Source: Candidatus Binatus soli (GTDB lineage Bacteria; Desulfobacterota; Binatia; Binatales; Binataceae). Taken from it: a stretch of 64,000 nt of DNA. The notes under the pieces were generated by a model that was given only the letters and a program-made list of their open reading frames with translations, was not told the origin of the DNA and did not search any database. Below are positions 43,826 through 52,273 of the stretch, in pieces (the first letter of the stretch is position 1; every line of letters begins with the position of its first letter). The stretch spans positions 1 through 64,000 of the forward strand of contig DLMJ01000013.1 of the NCBI GenBank assembly GCA_002479255.1, read 5' to 3'. The position numbers and the translations under genes were made by a program.

Positions 43826-44287
43826 TTAGTTGCTTTTGCCCGTCGCCGCGCCACCGCCGAGCGGGCGGCCCAGCACGCGTTCGGCAAGCTCGGACGCAAG
43901 GCTATGTCCCATCTGCTCGAGTTCTCGCTCGGCCGCCTTGAGCTCTGTTTCTATTTTGACCCGCGCCTGCTCGAGCATCTCCCGCGCCTCAGCCTTGGCC
44001 GCTTCCATCATTTGCACGGCTTCGGATTCGGCCTTGCGGCGCTCGGTCTCGCGCCGCGCGATTGCGCCCTGCCGGACTGCGGCGAGCCGCGCATCGCATT
44101 CCTCATGGGCTGCGCGAGCCTGCTTGATCAATCGCTCGGTGTTATCGTTCAAATCCTTGAATTTGCGCTCACGTTCGGAGAGCAGATTCAAGAAAGGGCG
44201 AAAAAATAATCGGCTGAATATAAACCAGAAAACCAGGAACGAAACAATCAGGGCAAAAAACGTCCCCCAATTCGGCGGGATATGCAT
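43826..44287 (-). CDS. ATP synthase b' subunit
   Basis: 153 aa. A single helix at the N-terminus (PPNWGTFFALIVSFLVFWFIF) continues into a long polar coil (SERERKFKDLNDNTERLIKQ ... ARVKIETELKAAERELEQMG) that forms the second arm of the peripheral stalk. The presence of b and b' as separate genes in front of delta is characteristic of deltaproteobacterial and photosynthetic ATP synthases. It is the first subunit gene here; the a and c subunit genes must lie elsewhere. The 94 bases between it and the bactofilin gene hold no other feature. Confidence 0.9.
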   Translation of the reverse strand: MHIPPNWGTFFALIVSFLVFWFIFSRLFFRPFLNLLSERERKFKDLNDNTERLIKQARAAHEECDARLAAVRQGAIARRETERRKAESEAVQMMEAAKAEAREMLEQARVKIETELKAAERELEQMGHSLASELAERVLGRPLGGGAATGKSN

Positions 44288-44381
44288 GTTACGGCGTCTC
44301 CCCTGGGGGGATTTTCGGGATTCTCTCCATCATCGGAACCTGGGGAACGCGGACTATCCTGGCTGAACCGGCCGGGGCAAT

Positions 44382-44918
44382 TCAGGCCTGCTTCAGCCCT
44401 CCGGCGGCCTGCACCACGCGCTCCTCCTTGGGGAATACTGTAACTTTGCGATCTTCGCGGATACCCTCGGGCTGCATCGAGCAATGCCCCTCGAACTGCG
44501 CGCCCTCCTGAACCGAAAGCACGGGCGCCGTAATGTTTCCGCTCACCTTCGCCGAAGGACGGATTTCGATTCGCTGGGTCGCGACGACATCGCCGCTGAC
44601 CTTGCCCGCAATCGAGACCGAGGCGGCGCGTATCTGGGCGGTCACCACCGCGGACTCGCCAATCAAGAGGCTGTCCTTTGCGTTGATCTCGCCGTCGACC
44701 TCGCCGTCGATTCGCGCGGGGCCCTCGAACGAGATTTTGCCGATGATTTTCGATCCACGATCGAGATAGGCGCGTCCCTCGGACGAAGCAGGCCCGTTGG
44801 CTCGTGGAGGCACTGTGGAAGTCGATGATGCGGGCACAGGCGACGTCGACGAGGCATACGGCGCCGTGGTGGGTTGAATTTTTGGGTTCTTTTCCGGCTC
44901 TTTTGTGAACAGCGCCAT
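44382..44918 (-). CDS. Bactofilin (polymerising cytoskeletal protein)
   Basis: 178 aa from the ATG of MALFTKEPEKN; the longer frame has no likeness to the family. The N-terminal 70 residues are Pro/Ser/Thr-rich and disordered, then the right-handed beta-helix core: AYLDRGSKIIGKISFEGPARIDGEVDGEINAKDSLLIGESAVVTAQIRAASV, residues about 66-117, repeating every 6 residues, up to MQPEG. Bactofilins form filaments that position cell-pole or division factors and ParABS. The location directly upstream of b' fits deltaproteobacterial order (partition genes, bactofilin, atp), and parS lies on the other side of the operon. Confidence 0.92.
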   Translation of the reverse strand: MALFTKEPEKNPKIQPTTAPYASSTSPVPASSTSTVPPRANGPASSEGRAYLDRGSKIIGKISFEGPARIDGEVDGEINAKDSLLIGESAVVTAQIRAASVSIAGKVSGDVVATQRIEIRPSAKVSGNITAPVLSVQEGAQFEGHCSMQPEGIREDRKVTVFPKEERVVQAAGGLKQA

Positions 44919-45132
44919 CGCAAAATACTCCCTGGGCGCAATCGGGCGATTCCCCGCGCCGCATTCCAAGGTTTGAGCTTAAGCTTGCCTATTAACCCAT
45001 GCAAATGTGGGTGTCAAATTTATCCGGCATCTTGTGGCTGATTGGCGTCCGGCCCATCTGGTCGCGACGGTTGCCTCGGGTGAGCGATCGTCTAATCTGG
45101 ACCAGAGACCCGTCATTCAAGGAGTATCGCCG

Positions 45133-45573
45133 ATGGCATCGAAAACGATCCCCGAGAATTATCTTGACCTCCTCACCTCCAAGAAGGCGCTTGCCATTAT
45201 CGCCACCCTGATGCCCGACGGGTCGCCGCAAGTGACCCCCGTATGGTTCGACTACACCGACGGGAAAATCCGCATCAACACCGCGCGCGGAACGGTAAAA
45301 GCGCACAATATGAAGGTCGGCGCGAAGGTCGCCCTGGCCATCATCGATCCGGAAAATCCTTTCCGCTACCTGGGAATACGCGGACCGGTCGTCGGCGAAA
45401 CCGAGAAGGGCGCCGACGCCCATATCGACAGCCTCACCAACAAGTACCTGGGGCTCGACAAGTATCCGTTCCGCCAGCCCGGCGTGGTCCGCGTCACCTA
45501 CGTGATCGAGCCCGCATCCGTGCACACGATGGGCTACCACGCACCGGCCGTGGCGACGGCTGGCCAGCATTAA
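45133..45573 (+). CDS. PPOX-class (pyridoxamine-oxidase-fold) protein, possibly F420-dependent
   Basis: 146 aa from ATG 45133, placed by AAGGAG directly before it. The split-barrel flavin fold is visible: PENYLDLLTSKKALAIIATLM, SPQVTPVWFDYTDGKIRINTARG, then KVALAIIDPENPFRYLGIRG and YPFRQPGVVRVTYVIEP, the segments of F420-dependent PPOX-family proteins that reduce or oxidise substrates with deazaflavin or FMN. No signal peptide. The stop codon TAA falls inside repeat copy B (ATTAAG), so the last residues (VATAGQH) are repeat-derived. Cofactor choice is inferred from family resemblance. Confidence 0.82.
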   Translation: MASKTIPENYLDLLTSKKALAIIATLMPDGSPQVTPVWFDYTDGKIRINTARGTVKAHNMKVGAKVALAIIDPENPFRYLGIRGPVVGETEKGADAHIDSLTNKYLGLDKYPFRQPGVVRVTYVIEPASVHTMGYHAPAVATAGQH

Positions 45574-45652
45574 GAAACTGCGCGCCCGCGGCAGAGGCCG
45601 CGCCCGCCAGCGGCGGGCGGCCTTGACATTGGGTGCAGGGGTCACCCCTGCA
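45546..45652. repeat. Dispersed palindromic repeat element, copy B
   Basis: Begins GGCCGTGGCGACGGC, continues GGCCAGCATTAAGAA (15-base arm with one change from copy A), GCGCGCCCGCGGCAG, and ends with GGGTGCAGGGGTCACCCCTG plus C. The palindrome GCAGGGGT-C-ACCCCTGC is 45635-45651. It contains the TAA stop of the PPOX gene (+) and the TCA that is the TGA stop of the zinc-ribbon gene (-). Confidence 0.85.
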
Positions 45653-45851
45653 ATCGGGTTCCCGCCGGCGGCGGCGTCTCGATCGTCTCGCCGCACGTGG
45701 AACCGCAATCAGGGCATACGTACAGGTACTTGTCGCCCTGCGGCAGGACGAGCAGCAGGCGCTTGCGCACCTTCACTGCCCGCTTGCATTGCGGACACGC
45801 CAGCAGGGAAGCTTCCATCCGCTCGAACGATGGCCTGCGATGCTCTCGCAT
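45642..45851 (-). CDS. Small zinc-ribbon protein
   Basis: 69 aa from ATG 45851; an internal ATG (45818) or a TTG at 45887 are other possible starts. Two Cys pairs, CPQC ... CPDC with a further Cys (GSTC), make a zinc ribbon over about residues 19-55, separated by a basic/hydrophobic segment (RAVKVRKRLLLVLPQGDKYLYV). The tail is Thr/Pro-rich and ends inside repeat copy B. It resembles short zinc-ribbon proteins of unknown role. It lies between two directly repeated elements, so it may have been carried or framed by them. Confidence 0.6.
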   Translation of the reverse strand: MREHRRPSFERMEASLLACPQCKRAVKVRKRLLLVLPQGDKYLYVCPDCGSTCGETIETPPPAGTRLQG

Positions 45852-45896
45852 GTGCAGAAACTTAAACAGCGCGACGATTCCCGGCAACCCTCCCCT

Positions 45897-45993
45897 GGCC
45901 GTGGCGACGGCAGCGCAGTATTAAGCCGTTGGCAGTGGCCGCGCGCGACAACGGAGCGCGGCGTTAACGGTGGGTGCAGGGGTCACCCCTGCC
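45897..45993. repeat. Dispersed palindromic repeat element, copy C
   Basis: Begins GGCCGTGGCGACGGC, then GCAGTATTAAGCC, GTTGGCAGTGGCCGCGCGCG and CGTTAACGG, and ends with the same palindrome GCAGGGGT-C-ACCCCTGC (45976-45992). Same orientation as copies A and B; B and C are 244 bases apart and flank the zinc-ribbon gene. It lies just upstream of miaB. Confidence 0.85.
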
Positions 45994-46037
45994 GTTGTAT
46001 CGACTCGCGGGCGTGGCCTAAGATTTCCTCCCGTCTT

Positions 46038-47390
46038 ATGAATGATCGCGCTGCAAGTCATCCCCGTCCGCGGGTTTATCTGGAAACCTACGGATGTCAG
46101 ATGAATGTCGCCGATTCGCAAACGGTCAGCGCCGTCTTGCGTCGCGCCGGTTACGTCAGCGCCGACGGGGCCGAAGATGCCGACGTGATCCTGCTCAACA
46201 CCTGCGCTATTCGCGAGCATGCCGAAGAGCGCGTACTCGGGCGGCTCGGCGACCTGGCGCGAATCAAGCACGCGCGGCCTGAAGTCAAAATCGGGCTGCT
46301 CGGATGCATGGCGCAGCACAACCGCGTCGCGATCATGGAAAAGGCCGCGTTCCTCGACGTGGTCGCCGGGCCGGACAGTTATCGCCGCCTGCCCGAGATG
46401 CTCGGCCGCGCCGGCTATGACGCTTCGATCGACGTCCGCCTCGATCGCGCCGAGACTTACGCCGATATCACTCCCGACTACGGCGGCGGCGTTCGCGCTT
46501 ACGTGACCGCGATGCGTGGATGCGACAAGTTCTGCGCGTTCTGCGTGGTGCCGTACGTGCGCGGCCGCGAGCGCTCGATTCCTCCGTCCGATCTGATGCG
46601 CGAGATTGGCGAACTCGCCGGGCGCGGTGTGAAAGAGGTCGTCCTGCTCGGACAAACCGTCAACGCTTACCGCTTCGGAGACACCGGCTTCGGCGCGCTG
46701 CTCAAGATGATCGCGTCGATCGGCGGGATCGAGCGGATTCGCTTCACGTCGCCGCATCCCAGCGACATGAGCGAGTCGGTCATCGAGGCGATGGCGACAG
46801 AGCCGAAGGTCCAGCCCCATCTGCATCTGCCGATCCAGTCGGGATCGGACAGGATTCTGGCCGCGATGGAACGCGGCTACACGGTTGCGGATTACCTAGA
46901 CCTGGTTGCGCGCGTGCGCGCGGCAATTCCCGCGATCGCGCTTTCGACCGACATTATCGCCGGCTTTCACGGCGAGGAGGAGTCGGACTTCGAGGCGACG
47001 ATCGCTGTCATGCGCGCGGTCGGCTACGACTCCGCCTTCATGTTCAACTATTCGGTGCGTGAGCATACCCGCGCCTTCCGGCTCGGCGATTCTGTCAGCG
47101 AGGAAGAGAAGGGCCGCAGGCTCACGGTATTGATCGCGCTCCAGGAGGAGATGTCGCTGGCGCGCAATCGCGCGATGGTCGGCCGGGAGTTCCCCGTGCT
47201 GGTCGAAGGACCGGCGCGGCGCGGCGGCGGCATGATGGCGGGCAAGACGCCGCAGTTCAAGACGGCAATCTTTGCCGTCGACACCGTCGCGGGCGACACC
47301 GTCAACGTGCGCGTCGATTCCGCCACCGGCCATTCGCTGATGTGCTCGATTAGCGCCCGATCGCTCCCGCCTATGAGCCCGTGCCGCTGA
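46038..47390 (+). CDS. miaB: tRNA-2-methylthio-N6-dimethylallyladenosine synthase MiaB
   Basis: 450 aa from ATG 46038; a longer frame begins within repeats and has no family likeness. The N-terminal UPF0004 domain binds the auxiliary [4Fe-4S] cluster with Cys20 (YGCQMN), Cys56 (NTCAIRE) and Cys90 (GCMAQ). The radical SAM CxxxCxxC is C162/C166/C169 (CDKFCAFC). The TRAM domain follows near the end (FPVLVEGPARR ... VNVRVDSATGHSLM). MiaB adds a methylthio group to i6A37 of tRNAs reading UNN codons, using SAM as radical source and methyl donor. Full length. Antisense to its last 20 bases lies the end of a decayed Hydin-like domain. Confidence 0.95.
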   Translation: MNDRAASHPRPRVYLETYGCQMNVADSQTVSAVLRRAGYVSADGAEDADVILLNTCAIREHAEERVLGRLGDLARIKHARPEVKIGLLGCMAQHNRVAIMEKAAFLDVVAGPDSYRRLPEMLGRAGYDASIDVRLDRAETYADITPDYGGGVRAYVTAMRGCDKFCAFCVVPYVRGRERSIPPSDLMREIGELAGRGVKEVVLLGQTVNAYRFGDTGFGALLKMIASIGGIERIRFTSPHPSDMSESVIEAMATEPKVQPHLHLPIQSGSDRILAAMERGYTVADYLDLVARVRAAIPAIALSTDIIAGFHGEEESDFEATIAVMRAVGYDSAFMFNYSVREHTRAFRLGDSVSEEEKGRRLTVLIALQEEMSLARNRAMVGREFPVLVEGPARRGGGMMAGKTPQFKTAIFAVDTVAGDTVNVRVDSATGHSLMCSISARSLPPMSPCR

Positions 47391-47553
47391 GGCTCACGTA
47401 GTGCGGGCTGGCCAGATCGCCAGCACCTGCGCTGACCCCGAGGGTCGCGCTCTCCGCTCCAACGATGCTCGGCGTGAACGTCATGGTGTAGGTGCAGCTC
47501 GAGGACGCCGCCAGCGAGGCTCCGCAGGTCCCGCCTGACAGGAAAGCCAATCG
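47371..47553 (-). pseudogene. Fragment of a choice-of-anchor-D (Hydin/ASH-like) domain
   Basis: Reading leftward after an in-frame stop, 60 codons encode GGTCGASLAASSSCTYTMTF, TPSIVGAESATLG and a closing PHYVSLSGTG, ending at TAG 47371-47373. This is the C-terminal half of the same kind of domain that ends the beta-propeller gene just upstream (CKVSVTFTP ... SVSLSGTGK). No start codon is placed. It seems to be a leftover of a second domain copy or a related gene, overlapping the end of miaB on the other strand. Confidence 0.6.
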
Positions 47554-47579
47554 CTACAGCGGAGCGCTTGTCTGCCGTT

Positions 47580-50264
47580 CTATTTTTTCTTCTTGGCCTT
47601 TCCGGTTCCCGACAGCGAAACGGACTGCGGCGAGCCGATCACGTTGTCAACAATCTTCAGGCTTCCAGTCTGCCGCGTCGTGTTCGCCGGCGTGAAGGTC
47701 ACCGATACCTTGCAGCTCTTGCCGGGTGCGAGCGTTTCTTCGCATCCCGACTTGACCGCGAACACCGGCGGCGATGCGCTCTCGCTCTCGATGCTCACCG
47801 CCAAACCTTTTTTCTTCTTACCCGCGTTCGTGATCGTGACCGTCTTGGGCGCGCTGGTGGTTCCGACTACCACCGTTTTTCCGAATACCAGCGAACTGGG
47901 ACTGATAGTCAGCTTCGCCGAGATCGGAGTCGGTGTCGCAGTCGGGGTTTGAGTGGCAGTGGGAGTTGCCGTCGCGGTGGCGGTTGCTGTCGCTGTTGCG
48001 GTCGGCGTCGCGCTGGCGGTTGCCGTCGCGGTTTGAGTCGCCGTGGGAGATACGGTCGCTGTTGCCGTTGCGGTCGCAGTTGCTGTCGCCGATGCCGTCG
48101 CGGTGGCGCTGGCAGTGGCGGTCGCGGTCTGAGATGCGGTTGGCGTGGCGGTTAGCGTCGCGGTTGCTGTCGCCGTTGGAGTTGCGGTCGCCGTGGCGGT
48201 CGCCGTCGGTGTTGCAGTTGCGGTCGGCGTGGGGACAGCCGGCGGCTGGATGCCGATGAACAGAGGCTCGCCCAGTTCTGTCTGTGGACCGCTTATGGTG
48301 GCGGTGGGGGCCACGCTGTACGTCGCCGGCGAGCCGGTGATCCATCCGGAGCCTCCCGGCGGCGGATAGGTAAACACGCTCCCGGCGTCTTCATCCGCCA
48401 CATAGATGTTGCCGCTGGAATCCAGCGCGATGCCTTGTGGGAACGTCAGGTCGGTGCCGGTGCCGCTGATAATGGCGGTGGGGGATTCGTTCCCGGAGCT
48501 GCTTCCCAGCGCCGGATAGGCAAACACGCTCTTGGCGCCGTAGTCCGCCACGTAGATGTTGCCGATGGAATCCAGCGCGATGCCTTGTGGGAACGTCAGG
48601 TCGGTCTTGGGCCCGCTGATGGCGTTGATTGCCCCGGTAATGAAGCAAGGTTTCGCAGAAGTGCAGCTCGGGCTTACCGCCGAATAGACAAGCACACTGA
48701 CGGCCTCCAGGTCCGCCACGTAGATTTGGCCGCTGGAATCGAGCGCGATGCCGAATGGATAGCACAGGCCGGTGCCGCCTCCGCTGATGGTGGCGCTGGG
48801 GGAGGCGTCGCCGGTGCTCCCGGCCGGGTAGACATACACGCCCTCGGTGCCATCGCAATCACCGTCACCGGCGTCCGCCACATAGATGTTGCCGCTGGAA
48901 TCCGCCGCGATGCCTTCTGGTTGGTTCAGGCCGGTGCTGCTCCCGCTGATGATGTTAAGGGGGGCGCCACTGCCGTTGCTCCCCGCCGGATAGACAAACA
49001 CGCTGGGGGCGCCGCTTTCTTCACCATAACAGGCAGGGCAGTCCGCCACATAGATTTTGCCGCTGGAATCCAGCGCGATGCCTTGTGGGTAGCTCAGGCC
49101 GGTGGTCATGGTCGTGCTGATGGTGGCGGAGCTGGGATGGACATTGCCGCTGTTCCCCGCCGAATAGACAAACAGGCTCTCGGCGATTGCATCCGCCACA
49201 TAGATGTTGCCGCTGGGATCCACCGCGATGCCTGCCGGGGAGATCAGGCCGGTATTGCTCCCGCTGATAAAGGTGCTGGGGGCGACGTTGGGATAACCGG
49301 CCTGGCTGGGGAGGTTGGGCCGGGAAGGATAGATAAACACGCTCTGGCCGCCGTAGTCCGCCACATAGATGTTGCCGAAGGAATCCAGCGCGATGCCGGT
49401 CGGGAGGTATAGGCGGGTGCTGCCACCGCTGATGGTGGCGGTGGGGGCCTCGTTGGGCAGCCCGGTGCTGCTTCCCAGCGGCAGAAAGACCAACACGCTC
49501 GAGCTGCCCCAATCCGCCACATATATGTAGCCGCTGGGATCCACCGCGATGCCGTATGGGGAGGTCAGGCTGGTGTTGCTCCCGCTGATGGTGGCGGAGG
49601 GCGTCACGTTGGGATAACCGGGCTGGCTGGGGAGGCTGGGCAGGGGAGGATAGACCGTCACGCCGGCGGCGCCCCAGTCCGCCACATAGATGTTGCCGAA
49701 GGTGGAATCCACCGCGATGCCTTGTGGGTGGTTCAGGCCGGTGTTGCTCCCGATGATGGTGGCGGAGGGCGTCACGTTGGGATAATTGGGCTGGCTGGGG
49801 AGGTTGGCCCGGGAAGGATAGACCGTCACGCTGTTGCTGCCGTAGTTCGCCACATAGATGTTGCCGAGGGAATCCCACGCGATGCCCGATGGACTGCTCA
49901 GGCCGGTGTTGCTCCCGCCGATGGTGGCGCTGGGGGAGGCGTCGCCTTTGCTCCCCTTGGCATAAATGGTGATGGTGTTGTTGCAGGCGTTGGTGGCGTA
50001 AATGTTCCCATTCGGATCAATGGCCACAAATTCCGGCTCGGCGAGGCCGGTAGGGACGGGGGCCAGCGGGGAGACATCGCCGTTGCTCGTGGCGGCATAT
50101 GCCGTCACGGCGTGGCTGCACTTGTCCGTAACGAAGAGCGGCGCCGGGGTGGAGTCCGCGCTATAGGCGCGGCCTGAAGAACGATGAAGGCCGACAATCG
50201 CAAACGCGGCCACGCCGAGCATTGCGATCACGCCGATCCGCGCTTTCCCTGCATACTTGTTCAT
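47580..50264 (-). CDS. Exported NHL-type beta-propeller protein with Thr/Ala/Pro linker and Ig-like anchor domain
   Basis: 894 aa from the ATG of MNKYAGKARIG (earlier ATGs up to 50306 exist). A signal sequence is followed by eleven repeats, each with the core GIA-DSSGNIYVADYG-SV-VYP; the blade length is about 45-60 residues. After residue about 690 comes a 100-residue linker made almost only of Pro-Thr, Ala-Thr and Ser-Ala pairs (PTATATATATPTATATATLT, ...). The C-terminus is a choice-of-anchor-D/ASH-like beta-sandwich: ISPSSLVFGKTVVVGTTSAP, GCEETLAPGKSCKVSVTFTP, SPQSVSLSGTGK, and a Lys tail. The propeller probably binds a surface or extracellular ligand. The repeat-built DNA is prone to copy-number change. 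Confidence 0.85.
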   Translation of the reverse strand: MNKYAGKARIGVIAMLGVAAFAIVGLHRSSGRAYSADSTPAPLFVTDKCSHAVTAYAATSNGDVSPLAPVPTGLAEPEFVAIDPNGNIYATNACNNTITIYAKGSKGDASPSATIGGSNTGLSSPSGIAWDSLGNIYVANYGSNSVTVYPSRANLPSQPNYPNVTPSATIIGSNTGLNHPQGIAVDSTFGNIYVADWGAAGVTVYPPLPSLPSQPGYPNVTPSATISGSNTSLTSPYGIAVDPSGYIYVADWGSSSVLVFLPLGSSTGLPNEAPTATISGGSTRLYLPTGIALDSFGNIYVADYGGQSVFIYPSRPNLPSQAGYPNVAPSTFISGSNTGLISPAGIAVDPSGNIYVADAIAESLFVYSAGNSGNVHPSSATISTTMTTGLSYPQGIALDSSGKIYVADCPACYGEESGAPSVFVYPAGSNGSGAPLNIISGSSTGLNQPEGIAADSSGNIYVADAGDGDCDGTEGVYVYPAGSTGDASPSATISGGGTGLCYPFGIALDSSGQIYVADLEAVSVLVYSAVSPSCTSAKPCFITGAINAISGPKTDLTFPQGIALDSIGNIYVADYGAKSVFAYPALGSSSGNESPTAIISGTGTDLTFPQGIALDSSGNIYVADEDAGSVFTYPPPGGSGWITGSPATYSVAPTATISGPQTELGEPLFIGIQPPAVPTPTATATPTATATATATPTATATATLTATPTASQTATATASATATASATATATATATATVSPTATQTATATASATPTATATATATATATPTATQTPTATPTPISAKLTISPSSLVFGKTVVVGTTSAPKTVTITNAGKKKKGLAVSIESESASPPVFAVKSGCEETLAPGKSCKVSVTFTPANTTRQTGSLKIVDNVIGSPQSVSLSGTGKAKKKK

Positions 50265-50442
50265 TTGCTTCTCATCCATGTTTGAAGAGGAAACCATGCA
50301 GCACAACTTAAACTGCTAACACTTCCGATGTTTACAAGTAAGCGAATTTTATACCAATATTGATAGCGTTTGCGCAAACCAAACCGTGGCGTGTCAGTGC
50401 AGGCGCGTGCCCGGACTCACCTATCGCAAAGGGGCCTTTAGT

Positions 50443-50519
50443 TGGTCGGGGTGGCCGGATTTGAACCGGCGACCACACGCACCCCAAGCGTGTGCGCTAC
50501 CAGGCTGCGCCACACCCCG
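50443..50519 (-). tRNA. tRNA-Pro (anticodon GGG)
   Basis: Read on the minus strand, the acceptor CGGGGTG pairs with CACCCCG, D stem GCGC/GCGC, anticodon stem CACGC/GCGTG around loop TTGGGGT (anticodon GGG), and T arm GCCGG-TTCAAAT-CCGGC. The discriminator A (50446) is followed by an encoded CCA (50445-50443). Confidence 0.97.
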
Positions 50520-50653
50520 ACGCGAGGAACGTCGCGCGAGCGGCAGGCCGCGTCACGCGAACGTCAGGCCGACACATTATATTTTCGCTCCCGGCAAGAC
50601 CACACCCGCGTGCGCATCAAAAGCAGCGGCGCGCAACTCGACTGCCCGCGCGA

Positions 50654-50688
50654 TTTTTCGTTTTTCGTCTTTCGTTTTTCGTTTTTCG
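50654..50688. repeat. Heptamer tandem repeat, five copies of TTTTTCG
   Basis: TTTTTCG occurs five times in succession with one base change in the third copy (TCTTTCG). It lies 12 bases beyond the stop of the SDR gene. The stretch 50520-50700 has no gene. Similar five-unit arrays appear at 60116-60150. Confidence 0.9.
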
Positions 50689-50700
50689 TTGCTCGCCGGA

Positions 50701-51444
50701 TCAGGTTTTTTTCTTCGGCGCGACGCGCGGACGCCATTGCACGAACGACCGCAAATCGACCTGAAACGTCCACGCGCTTTTCGACTGATCGATCAGGTGC
50801 ACGATCTCGTCGCATATCGCCGCGGGCGGAACGAACTGCGACGGATCCACGTCGGGCATCGACTCCCGCACTCGCGCACTGTCCACGGCGCCGTCCACGT
50901 CGAGTGCGGCAGCATGCACGCCGAGATGCATGAACTCGTAGGCGACTGACTCCGCAATCGCGCGCTGCGCCAGCTTCGACGCGTTGTAGGCGGAGTATTG
51001 CGCCGGTCCGCTGCGCGACTCCGATCCCAGCACGAAAATCACGGTGCCGGCCTTGCGCTCGGCCATCTTGCCGATGACGGCTTGCGTGCAGAAGAACGGT
51101 CCGTATGCGTTCACCTTGAGCTGGAAGTCGAAATCCTGTTCGGTAATTTCGGTGAAGCGCTTGCGAAGATACGCGCCCGCGTTGTTAATCAACACGGAGA
51201 TCGGTCCGAGCTCGCGTTCGACCGTCTCGACCGCGGCGACGACCTGATCGCGGCGCGAGACGTCGGTCGGCGTCACGACTGCTTTGCCGCCTTGGGCGCG
51301 AATTAATTCGGCGGTTTCGTCAAGCTGCGACTTGGTGCGGGCGATCAGCCCGACCGCGTAGCCTTCTTTTGCCATTCGAAGCGCGATGTCGCGGCCGATG
51401 CCGCGGCCTGCGCCGGTTACCAATGCGACTTTTGCTTCCGACAT
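50701..51444 (-). CDS. Short-chain dehydrogenase/reductase
   Basis: 247 aa from ATG 51444 (MSEAKVALVTG); a longer frame runs into the divergent gene's leader. The cofactor motif is TGAGRGIG, followed by the structural NNAG (VLINNAGAYL) and the catalytic triad: Ser in VLGSESRSG and Tyr/Lys in YNASK (classical YxxxK). It uses NAD(P)H to reduce or oxidise a carbonyl or alcohol; the substrate is unknown. The basic tail RPRVAPKKKT is unusual. It is divergent from the exported protein gene 100 bases away. Confidence 0.88.
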   Translation of the reverse strand: MSEAKVALVTGAGRGIGRDIALRMAKEGYAVGLIARTKSQLDETAELIRAQGGKAVVTPTDVSRRDQVVAAVETVERELGPISVLINNAGAYLRKRFTEITEQDFDFQLKVNAYGPFFCTQAVIGKMAERKAGTVIFVLGSESRSGPAQYSAYNASKLAQRAIAESVAYEFMHLGVHAAALDVDGAVDSARVRESMPDVDPSQFVPPAAICDEIVHLIDQSKSAWTFQVDLRSFVQWRPRVAPKKKT

Positions 51445-51544
51445 AGCGCCGGATCTTAGCCGCTGGCGGCTAGTGTGCAAACCTCCGCGCAAGCGCACCG
51501 CAGATTCCTTGGCGCTCGACGAATCGAGTGGTAGTGTAAAATTT

Positions 51545-52174
51545 ATGAGCATGCGGCCGGCGCGATTGATCGTTGCAATATTCGCAGCGCTCGCGATGAC
51601 CGTCCTTGTGAGCGCGCGCGCCGCGTTTTCGCAGGATGCCGAGGATTCCGCCGCGGGGGCAGATGCCGGTTGGGAAGGGACCGGGCCTGCCGTCGATGAG
51701 GGTGCGGGAATGGCGGAAAAGGTCCTGGAGATTCCGCAGCTGACGTGCGCCAACGACGGCGTATCAGTCCCCTGCGCCGACGGCAGCGATGAGGACGCCG
51801 ACGCCGATGGCCAGGCCGTCAACGCATCGTCGCCGGGTGCGCCGCCTACCCTCGATGACGACACCGCCGACGCTCGCGGGCCCAATCAGGATTGGGGCAC
51901 GCTCGACGATTACCAGAATGAAGAAGCTTACGGGGTCCCATGCGCGGTGTATCCCTACCCGATGACTGTCGCGGTAGGAACGATGAACAGACCGTCGTCG
52001 CTTCCCGCGTCGGCCTACGCGCCGATGAGCAGCCCGCTGACTCAGGCTGCGCGCCCGCCGCTGAATCCCGGCCCGTGGATGATTTCTCCTTCGATGTCCC
52101 CGTTCAGCCACCCGGCGGGCAATCCGATGATGGGGATGACGATGTCGCATCCGTCGTTCGGATTGCATCATTAA
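51545..52174 (+). CDS. Exported acidic/Pro-Met-rich protein of unknown function
   Basis: 209 aa from ATG 51545. A signal peptide (IVAIFAALAMTVLVSARAAFS-QD) precedes an acidic Asp/Ala/Gly part (CADGSDEDADADGQ), a short QDWGTLDDYQNEEAYGVPC core, and a C-terminus rich in Pro, Met, Ser and His (GNPMMGMTMSHPSFGLHH). Two Cys pairs (LTCANDGVSVPC, GVPC) could form disulfides. No domain is recognised. The Met/His-rich end could bind copper; that is speculative. Located between the SDR and coaX. Confidence 0.5.
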   Translation: MSMRPARLIVAIFAALAMTVLVSARAAFSQDAEDSAAGADAGWEGTGPAVDEGAGMAEKVLEIPQLTCANDGVSVPCADGSDEDADADGQAVNASSPGAPPTLDDDTADARGPNQDWGTLDDYQNEEAYGVPCAVYPYPMTVAVGTMNRPSSLPASAYAPMSSPLTQAARPPLNPGPWMISPSMSPFSHPAGNPMMGMTMSHPSFGLHH

Positions 52175-52273
52175 CGGCGCCTCGTCAGCCGTTTCGTTTA
52201 CGCCGAGTTCACGCGCTATTATCTTGGCCCGCTCGCGTCACTATCGACGGCGGTGCGCGGACGGAGATTTGTC

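Noticed and set aside
50341..50442. AT-rich gap between propeller gene and tRNA as a possible sRNA
   Set aside because: No stable fold with a T-run; explained as the promoter region of the propeller gene.
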